This document shows, piece by piece, positions 54,246 through 61,400 of a DNA stretch of 64,000 bases. Below the pieces are notes generated by a model. The model saw nothing but the letters and a program-made list of their open reading frames with translations, did no database searches and was not told where the DNA came from. Each line of letters opens with the position of its first letter. The first letter of the stretch is position 1. The translations under genes and the position numbers were made by a program. This stretch comes from CAYWMD01 sp964458575 (GTDB lineage: Bacteria > Verrucomicrobiota > Verrucomicrobiia > Limisphaerales > JADLHS01), in contig CAYWMD010000035.1 in the NCBI GenBank assembly GCA_964458575.1, forward strand, positions 1-64,000, in the 5' to 3' direction.

Positions 54246-55238
54246 CTACTTCCGCAAAAAGCGCCTCCCGCAAAATGCCACCAGTCCCAAAACACCAAAC
54301 GCAAAGATGGCAGGCTCGGGCACTGGTGTGACAGCGACCCAAGTAAGGCCGAATCGCAAATCATCAATTTGACCAGTGATCGAATTGTTGCTGCTTCCAA
54401 TTGTAGGGTTGTCACCGAAAAGCGTAATACTCGCGGCTCTGGCGATCCCCGTTCCACCTTGTGTGTCTGTTGCATTTGCTGTCGGTTGCGCGCCGCCGGG
54501 AGTCGCGTTAACAAAAAGCGATGCTGTCTTGGTGCTGAAATCGTATTCCCCAACGATGAACAGCGTGTCGCCTGCCGAGAATGAGCCTGCCGCGTAGGTC
54601 GGAGTTGCCGCAACGTTATTGGCGTTGGCGCCTGCTTCAATACCCAGTTGATATCCCGACACACCGTCGCTGCGAATCCACAGTTGCGCGCCGACGGAAG
54701 TGGGCGTTGCGGTGGCGTTCTTGTAACTCTCGACCTTGGTGAATCCTGCGATGATGTTGGCAGCTGTTTGGTCCGTTGGCAAAGAACCGACATCGGTCAA
54801 CTTTAACGCGAACGAATAGAAAACAGTGCCGGAGGTATATCCAGCCGCACCAGCATCCGTTGTCAGATTCATCAGCGCACTGGCACCGGTACCGTGAAAC
54901 TGCGCACTCCTGCCGCCGCCGGACGACAGCAACCCGGCATAACTCACGTCGCCGGATACAATCGTGGGCGAAGGCGTGGTACTCATTGTTGTAGCATTCG
55001 TATAATGCCACCACGAAGGTACTCCCACACCAACCGAGCCGCCTACCGTTTCCGTTGCCAAGGTGCTCGCAGAAAGCGTTGGACTGTTGGGGGCAAGCGG
55101 CTGCCCCACCGTATAGCTGGTTCCACCGGAGCCGCTCGAGTCTGAGAATGGCTCGTAATCGCTTTGATCTCCCGTCAGTTGGCCAAACGCCGATGTGATT
55201 GCAAAACAGGCAGGAATTAGCAGGGCGATTCTTTTCAT
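54246..55238 (-). CDS. PEP-CTERM protein consisting of the cluster-specific N-terminal domain
   Basis: 330 residues. Signal peptide (RIALLIPACFAITSAFGQ), then one copy of the ~280-residue domain shared with the two genes that follow (YEPFSDSSGSGGTSYTVGQ, GYQLGIEAG, DDLRFGLTWVAVTP). It ends in a PEP-CTERM signal: VPEPAIFAFGVLGLVAF and a basic tail (CGRRFLRK). The stand-alone form shows the domain is an independent folding unit, probably lectin-like, anchored or exported by the exosortase route. It has the best operator and promoter of the cluster. Confidence 0.82.
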   Translation of the reverse strand: MKRIALLIPACFAITSAFGQLTGDQSDYEPFSDSSGSGGTSYTVGQPLAPNSPTLSASTLATETVGGSVGVGVPSWWHYTNATTMSTTPSPTIVSGDVSYAGLLSSGGGRSAQFHGTGASALMNLTTDAGAAGYTSGTVFYSFALKLTDVGSLPTDQTAANIIAGFTKVESYKNATATPTSVGAQLWIRSDGVSGYQLGIEAGANANNVAATPTYAAGSFSAGDTLFIVGEYDFSTKTASLFVNATPGGAQPTANATDTQGGTGIARAASITLFGDNPTIGSSNNSITGQIDDLRFGLTWVAVTPVPEPAIFAFGVLGLVAFCGRRFLRK

Positions 55239-55274
55239 AATCTCTGATTGTTCAAAGTTGAGAATTCGTCAATT

Positions 55275-55323
55275 CAACGCAAACGTTTGCGCAAATCCTA
55301 AATATCCCTGCCGCTGGTGTCAA
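55275..55323 (-). promoter_or_regulatory. Promoter with LacI operator (site D, best copy)
   Basis: Minus-strand -35 TTGACA (55318-55323), 17-bp spacer, -10 TAGGAT (55295-55300). The operator spans 55275-55294, including a perfect 14-bp palindrome CGCAAACGTTTGCG (55278-55291) centred on CpG. It directly abuts the -10 box and lies 37 bp before the start codon. Confidence 0.82.
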
Positions 55324-55431
55324 TAATTTTCTTTGATAGCTTTACAACTGTTTCCTTCTCCTATGGCTTACGCAACTTTATTCGCTGAAAGCATCTCGGC
55401 ATTCTGCGCTTTTTGATAATTCTCTTTAGAA

Positions 55432-55671
55432 TCACTTGTCATCCCGGCCGGCTTCAAATTTCAAAACAGGAAGGTCACCGCCGCGCGGATCAGGTACGTC
55501 GCCGGTGTAGCGCGGAATGACGTGAATGTGAAGATGGAAAACGGTTTGGCCCGCTGCTTCGTTGACGTTTATGCCGATGTTGAAGCCATCGGGTTTGTGA
55601 CGCCGAAGGATTTCCGCGCGGGCCTGCTCGATACCTTCAAGCAAAGCGGTCTCCCGCCTACGAGCCCATGT
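55432..55671 (-). pseudogene. C-terminal fragment of a HIT-family protein
   Basis: About 80 codons are readable. They contain the C-terminal half of a histidine-triad protein: DGFNIGINVNEAAGQ and the triad FHLHIHVIPRY, ending PDPRGGDLPVLKF. HIT proteins normally have ~60 more N-terminal residues (first beta strands and a zinc or nucleotide pocket). Here the frame is closed by TGA at 55672-55674, and no ATG exists, only TTG at 55642. The missing end faces the equally truncated gene on the plus strand, so it is probably a remnant. Confidence 0.65.
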
Positions 55672-56006
55672 TCAGCACCACACGGAAGGGCGACTTTCGC
55701 AGCGCACTCATTGCTGTGATTGAGTGCGGTGGAGATACCGATACAGTCGGGGCAATCCTGGGCGCGCTCTTGGGAGCTGGCGGTGGAACTGAATGCATCC
55801 CGCGTGACTGGATCGGAGGTTTGGCGGAATGGCCTCGCTCGAGCTTTTTAATGCAGCGCGTGGCTCAACGCCTGGCCGAGCAAAAAGGCAGGACAAATCC
55901 CGCCGGACCAGTCGGTTACTTTTGGCCCGGCCTCATTCCGCGCAATATTCTTTTTCTCGTGGTTGTCCTGTTGCACGGCTTTCGTCGCCTTGCGCCACCC
56001 TATTGA
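55668..56006 (+). pseudogene. C-terminal fragment of an ADP-ribosylglycohydrolase-family protein
   Basis: 112 codons match only the C-terminal third of the family: GDFRSALIAVIECGGDTDTVGAILGALLGA carries the metal-binding GGDTDT motif, and IPRDWIGGL and the terminal RNILFLVVVLLHGFRRL follow. The N-terminal two thirds (with the other Mg-binding Asp residues) are missing. Family members reverse ADP-ribosylation of proteins or nucleic acids; this piece should be inactive. Its broken end lies within ~30 bp of the broken end of the HIT gene. Confidence 0.65.
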
Positions 56007-56074
56007 ATCAACGCCGAAACCTGTGGGTCATCTGCGAGGCTGACACTTGAATTGGACGTGGTAGATTCTCAGCC

Positions 56075-56581
56075 ATGCGAATCAGGAAGCAGCAGAGGTT
56101 GGGAGTGTATGCCGGGAGCTTCGACCCGCTCACGATTGGGCATATGTGGATGATTCAAGAGGGCGCGCGGCTGTTTGAGAAACTCATCGTGGCCATCGGC
56201 ATCAACCCGGATAAGAAATATCAGTTCGCCGTGGCAGAACGACTCGCCATGCTGCGCGAATCCTGCCGCGCGTTTCCAAATGTTTCTGTTGCGTCGTTCT
56301 CCAACTCGTACCTGATTGATTACGCCAAATCGGTCGGCGCGACCCACATCCTGCGCGGCATTCGGTCAGCGGGTGACTATGAATTTGAGCGGACGATGCG
56401 GAACATCAACAGCGATCTCAATCCGAGGATTTGCACCGTGTTTCTAATGCCGCCGCGTGACATTGCGGAAGTCAGTTCCAGCATGGTGAAGGGATTGATC
56501 GGACCGGCGGGTTGGCGGAAGATCGTGCGCAAGTATGTGCCCGCGCCGGTGTATCGCCGGCTGCTGGAGCTTCACAAGTGA
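56075..56581 (+). CDS. coaD: Phosphopantetheine adenylyltransferase
   Basis: 168 residues, the usual length. It transfers AMP from ATP to 4'-phosphopantetheine in coenzyme A synthesis, in the cytoplasm. Visible motifs: YAGSFDPLTIGH (nucleotidyltransferase T/HxGH motif), RGIRSAGDYEFERTM (substrate-binding Arg/Asp region) and EVSSSMVKGLIG (the ISSS-like motif). The gene overlaps the following HD-domain gene by GTGA. Some drift from consensus (TIGH for TNGH) is within the family range. Confidence 0.9.
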   Translation: MRIRKQQRLGVYAGSFDPLTIGHMWMIQEGARLFEKLIVAIGINPDKKYQFAVAERLAMLRESCRAFPNVSVASFSNSYLIDYAKSVGATHILRGIRSAGDYEFERTMRNINSDLNPRICTVFLMPPRDIAEVSSSMVKGLIGPAGWRKIVRKYVPAPVYRRLLELHK

Positions 56582-57204
56582 GCGGTCTGGACTCAGAGCG
56601 ATGGTCGCAAGCGTGGCGCGCAGCCGTGAATGCCGCGCCTCCGGCGCAATCCTTTCAGCAGTTGCTGGCGATGTATTCCGAGCCGCACCGGCACTACCAT
56701 AACCTGCGCCACATCTCCGACTGCCTGTCTCAGTTCGACCGAGCCCGGCATCTCGCAGCTGACCCGGTGGCCGTCGAACTGGCAATTTGGTTTCACGATG
56801 CAGTTTACGACCCTCACGCTGCGGATAACGAAGAGCGCAGCGCACAATTGGCGGAGGATTGGCTGAAGAAAGCTCATGCGAGCGAGGCGCTGGCCGGTTC
56901 CGTTCGAGGTTTGGTGCTGGCCACCAAGAACCACGATGCTTCGCTGCATGCGGATGCGCCCCTGTTGGTGGATGTGGACTTGAGCATTTTAGGTCAGCCG
57001 CCAGATCGGTTCTGGGAATATGAGCGGCAGATTCGTGAGGAATATGCCTGGGTGGCGGAGAATGTGTTCGTAACGAAGCGCGCCGAGATTCTGCAATCGT
57101 TCTTGGCCCGGAAAAGAATCTACAACACTGATTTCTTCTTCCACCCCTTGGAAGCCCAAGCGCGGATCAACCTCCGGGCTTCCGCGGAAAGGTTGCGCGG
57201 TTGA
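56578..57204 (+). CDS. HD-domain metal-dependent phosphohydrolase
   Basis: 208 residues from GTG 56578, which overlaps the coaD stop (GTGA); an upstream ATG at 56512 lies inside coaD. HD motifs: RHYHNLRHI (first His ligands), WFHDAVYDP (HD pair) and TKNHDA with VDVDLSIL further on. This matches a family of small predicted phosphohydrolases of unknown substrate, often annotated only as HD family. Coupling to coaD suggests shared expression, not necessarily a shared pathway. Confidence 0.82.
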   Translation: MSGLDSERWSQAWRAAVNAAPPAQSFQQLLAMYSEPHRHYHNLRHISDCLSQFDRARHLAADPVAVELAIWFHDAVYDPHAADNEERSAQLAEDWLKKAHASEALAGSVRGLVLATKNHDASLHADAPLLVDVDLSILGQPPDRFWEYERQIREEYAWVAENVFVTKRAEILQSFLARKRIYNTDFFFHPLEAQARINLRASAERLRG

Positions 57205-57286
57205 TTTTCAAACTATCCGCCTGTTTCTTTGACGTGGGGCTCGCGCTTCGGTTTAATAGCCAGCAACTTGGTCGCAGCAAGCAAAC

Positions 57287-58492
57287 GTGGAAACATCTGA
57301 CCATACACTTGAGCCGTTGCCCTACCACGTCGAGTTGAGGGATTACCTCAAGTCGCAGGAGCGTGATTTATGGAATTGGTTTGCTTCGGCCCGGGCGCAG
57401 GCGGATTACACCGAGAACCTGCGGATGGAACTGCTCAAATCCACCTACCGGCTCGATGCCGACGGGCATCCGGACCTTTTCCAGAGCGCTGAAGAAGCCA
57501 AAACCCGCCTGCAACTCGATATTCCCGTCACGCTGTATCAGGCGCAGAACAGCCCCCAGCTCAACGCCGCTCTCTACTTCATTCCGGGCGAAGGTCATGT
57601 CGTGTTCTCCGGGCCGGTGCTCACGCTGCTGAATGCGGAGGAACTCAAGTCCGTCATCGGCCATGAACTCGCGCACTATCATCTATGGGGATGGGATAAC
57701 GGCGAATTCCACATCGCCGACCGGTTGATTCAAGCGGTGGCGAACGATCCGCGGGCGGCGGCCAGCCACGAGCAGACGGCCCGACGTTTTCAACTCTACA
57801 CCGAAATCTTTGCCGACCGCGGTTCGCTCAAGGTCACGGGCGACGTGAATCCGGTTGTCGCCGGACTGGTCAAGATCCAAACCGGACTTTCGCAGGTGAG
57901 CGCATCGGGTTACTTGAAGCAAGCCGAAGAGATCTTTGCCAAGGGAAACGTCGCCACTGAGGGCATGTCACATCCCGAGGCCTTTATCCGGGCGCGGGCC
58001 CTGGCTTTGTGGCAGGAACAGCGGGACGGTGCGGCGATACCCATCGCGGACATGATTGAAGGAACCACGGCGCTCGACGAACTGGATTTGATCGGGCAGA
58101 CCCGCCTGCGCCGGGATACGCGCAGATTGTTGGAATACTTCCTCCAGCCGAAGTGGTTTCGGACGACCGCTGTGCTCGGTCATGCGAAGCTGTTCTTTGA
58201 TGACTTCCAGCCATCAGCGACGCGTGATGCGTCCGTGTTCGACAGTCTCAAATTCACTGATCCGAAACTGCGGGAGTACCTTTGCTACCTGCTCCTTGAT
58301 TTTGTCACGGCCGATCCGGATCTGGACGACATGCCGCTGGTGGCAGCGCTGGAGTTGAGTCGCCAACTGGAACTGGATGCGCCGTTTGAGAAGCTCGCGG
58401 CCAAGGAACTTAAGCGAAAGGTCCGCGACGTGCGGAAGCTTAAGGAACAGGCGGCCGAACTGCTGGCCAAAGCGGAGGTGAGCGTTGAGTGA
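57287..58492 (+). CDS. M48-like zinc metallopeptidase, partner of the helicase gene
   Basis: 401 residues from GTG 57287. The zinc site is GHELAHYHLWG (His126, Glu127, His130), with the third ligand probably the Glu of YTEIFADRGSL (~173), the M48 arrangement. It lacks transmembrane helices, unlike HtpX-type M48 proteases, so it is probably cytoplasmic. The C-terminal half is helical and ends in a Lys/Glu-rich coiled segment (~375-401). Its last codons contain a strong Shine-Dalgarno sequence (GGAGGTGA, 58474-58481) for the overlapping helicase gene. The tight coupling suggests protease and helicase work together; the target is unknown. Confidence 0.8.
   Translation: METSDHTLEPLPYHVELRDYLKSQERDLWNWFASARAQADYTENLRMELLKSTYRLDADGHPDLFQSAEEAKTRLQLDIPVTLYQAQNSPQLNAALYFIPGEGHVVFSGPVLTLLNAEELKSVIGHELAHYHLWGWDNGEFHIADRLIQAVANDPRAAASHEQTARRFQLYTEIFADRGSLKVTGDVNPVVAGLVKIQTGLSQVSASGYLKQAEEIFAKGNVATEGMSHPEAFIRARALALWQEQRDGAAIPIADMIEGTTALDELDLIGQTRLRRDTRRLLEYFLQPKWFRTTAVLGHAKLFFDDFQPSATRDASVFDSLKFTDPKLREYLCYLLLDFVTADPDLDDMPLVAALELSRQLELDAPFEKLAAKELKRKVRDVRKLKEQAAELLAKAEVSVE
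58474..58487 (+). promoter_or_regulatory. Strong ribosome-binding site and TTG start of the helicase
   Basis: GGAGGTGA at 58474-58481 is a near-perfect anti-16S match, 6 nt before TTG at 58485-58487, all inside the end of the peptidase gene. No other in-frame start codon lies nearby. This decides the helicase start and shows translational coupling. Confidence 0.8.
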
Positions 58493-61400
58493 TCCGAACC
58501 AGCCCCCGTTTCTGAAGCTCCTTGAGGCGGGCGTCGCCAAAGGAGGCTTCGAGACTGACGACGTGCTCGCGACACTGCTGCCGTTGATGAAGCAGGTGCT
58601 CGCGGCGCATGAAGCGGGATTGGTTGCTCCGCTTAACGGCATCCAAGACTTGAGCGTCACCGACGCCGGCCATCTATTGTTCGCTCCGGCGAAGGTCAAT
58701 TCACCGGAGAAGAACACCGGTAGGGTCGAAGAACTTCAATCGCCCGTAAGCCATGCGGTGGAGGTGGTTGCCGAATCGCGACGCACCGCAGACATTGACC
58801 AAGGTTCACTCACGGTTTCGGATCTCGATGTGGCGAGCGCCGAGAGCGCAATCACCAAGCCCGTATTCCTGCCGCACTACCGCTCGTGGGAACACGCGAT
58901 CGGCCATCACGACGAACTGACCGACATCTTCTCGCTAGGGATGCTGTTGGCCAGTGTCGCCTGCGGGCTGGATTTCAACGACGCTGGCGAACTGGAGATC
59001 TTCACGGTTAATCGAGCCAACCTCTTCGGCGTCAATCGCCGGCTCAACCCGGTCCTCGCCTCGGTCATCGTGCAAATGACCGAGTTGAACCGCCACAAGC
59101 GCGCACCCGATCTCGCGCAGATGATTTCGCGGCTGGAGAATTACCGCGAGCAGACGGCCGATTTTGACACGAATGTTTTCAGTCGGAAAGAATTCAAAGA
59201 GTCACCGCTCTCTGGCAAGCGTCGTTTGATTCAGTCGCATCTGCGCGACCGGCTCTTTGAAATCTCGCGGCGCAACCGGCTCATCTATTTCAAACCGACG
59301 CTGCAAACACTGAACCTCACTGTCGCTTCCGTCCCGTTGTTGCTGGATTATCGCAACATCAGGCTGGAGCAGCTTTTCGTCTGGCATCCGGAACTCGCCG
59401 CCACCGTGACGGAGGGTGCGCCCATGTCGCTCGGCAAGTATTTGCGGTTTGAGGATGCGCCTTACATCCCCGGCGTGCTCGACAAGATTATCAGCGAGGC
59501 CCGGCGCGATCGTGCCGAGTATGGCTTCGCCCAGCTTCGACTCGTGCTCTGTTTCCTCCGCTGGCACAATCTCAAGGAAGACAAGCACGAGCGCATCCAT
59601 TCACCACTCCTGCTGCTGCCCGTTGAACTCACCAAAAAGAAGGGTGTGCGCGACAACTACGTCCTCAATCCGACCACCAGCGAAGCCGAAGTAAACCCCG
59701 CGCTGCGCCACCACCTGAAGGAACTCTACAACCTGAACCTGCCGGAGTTCGTGGATTTGAAGGAAACTTCAATCGATCAGTTTTACGCGGCGCTCAAGGC
59801 GCAGATTCAGGCGAGCGAACCGGGCGTCACGTTCAACAAGATTGACCGTCCGCAGATCGAACTCATCCACGAGAAAGCCCGTCAGCGCGTGGATCAATAC
59901 CGGCGACGGATGAAGCTTCAAGCCCGGCGGGCGCGAAGCGTTGCGAAGCCGGAATACAGCTATGATCGGGAGAATCTCCGGCCGCTGGGACTGCAACTGT
60001 TCCTGGAGAAGGTGCGTCCCACACCACTGCCGCTGCGTGATGTCGCTGGTGCAGCGCCCCAACCGCGCCTGCCACACATCGTTGACCCAGGCGCCCCGGC
60101 CGAACCGGGCAAAGTGCTGGAGACCGAACGGCAGATGTTCGCACTGCGCGAGGGCGACAACCAGAATCCGTATTCGTGGGACTTCGATTTGTGCAGCCTG
60201 ACACTCGGCAATTTCAACTACCGCAAGATGACGCTCGTGCGCGACTATGCGAAGCTCATCGAAACGGACATGGCCAGCGGCGCGTTCGACACCGTCTTCT
60301 CGCTTACCCCAAAACCGCCCGAGGAAGCGCCGCCGCCCCCGCTCGATCTCGCCGACCAGCAGCTTGTCATTTCTTGTGACGCCACCCAGGCCACGGCCAT
60401 TGCGCGGTCTCGCACCGGAGCGAGCTACATCATTCAAGGTCCGCCCGGCACGGGCAAATCGCAGACGATCACCAACCTCATTGCCGACTACGTTGCGCGC
60501 GGGAAGCGGGTGCTCTTCGTGTGCGAGAAGCGCGCGGCGATTGACGTCGTATTTCACCGGTTGCGTCAGCAGGGGCTCGATGAACTGTGCTGCTTGATTC
60601 ACGATTCGCAGACGGACAAGAAGGCGTTCATCCTGAACCTCAAGCAAACCTACGAAAAGTTCCTAGGCCAAGCCGACCTCGATCCTGACGCCGAAAAGTC
60701 CCGCGCGGCGACCTTGAAAGCGATGGAACAAGACCTCGTCGGCCTGCGGCGTTTCTCAGAAGTGATGCGAGCAACACACGCGCACACCGGCGTTGCCGTT
60801 CGGTCATTGCTGCACCGGTTGGTGGAGTTGCGAGGCCGCGCGTCCGAGCTGCCGCCGGAAGTCGAGGACCTTCTGCCGGAGTATCCACTCTGGTTGCAAT
60901 ACGGCGACGTAGTCGGCCGCCTGAAATCGGCGCTCCAAGATCTTGGGGAAGAGCTTTGCTTCGCCAAGCATCCGCTTCGCTGGCTCGGCAAAGGCGTCTT
61001 GCAGGCGGATCGTCCGTTGGAATCTTTGTCCAAGCACCTCGATCAAGCCGAGGAGTTACTGGACGCCATCGAGAGCGCGCTGGAGTTGTCCGGCCTGCCC
61101 GGTGAACTCTGGGACACGTTTGAGGAAATCCAGACGATCCTGGAATTTGCCGTCCGGGTTCGTCCGCTGGCTGAACGCGACCTACTTGGCGTGCTGACGC
61201 ACGGTCCGGCGGAACAGGCTTTCGACGCGCTCGCGGCCGAGCTCGACAAGAAAGCCAAGGCATTTCAAAAGACCCAGGAGAAAATCGCTGGGTGGCGCGA
61301 ACCTTTGTCGCCGGATGACACGGAGAATGCCCTCGCTCAGGCACAATCCTTTGAGAAATCCATCTTCCGCTTTCTTCAGCCCGCGTTCTGGCGGCTTAAA

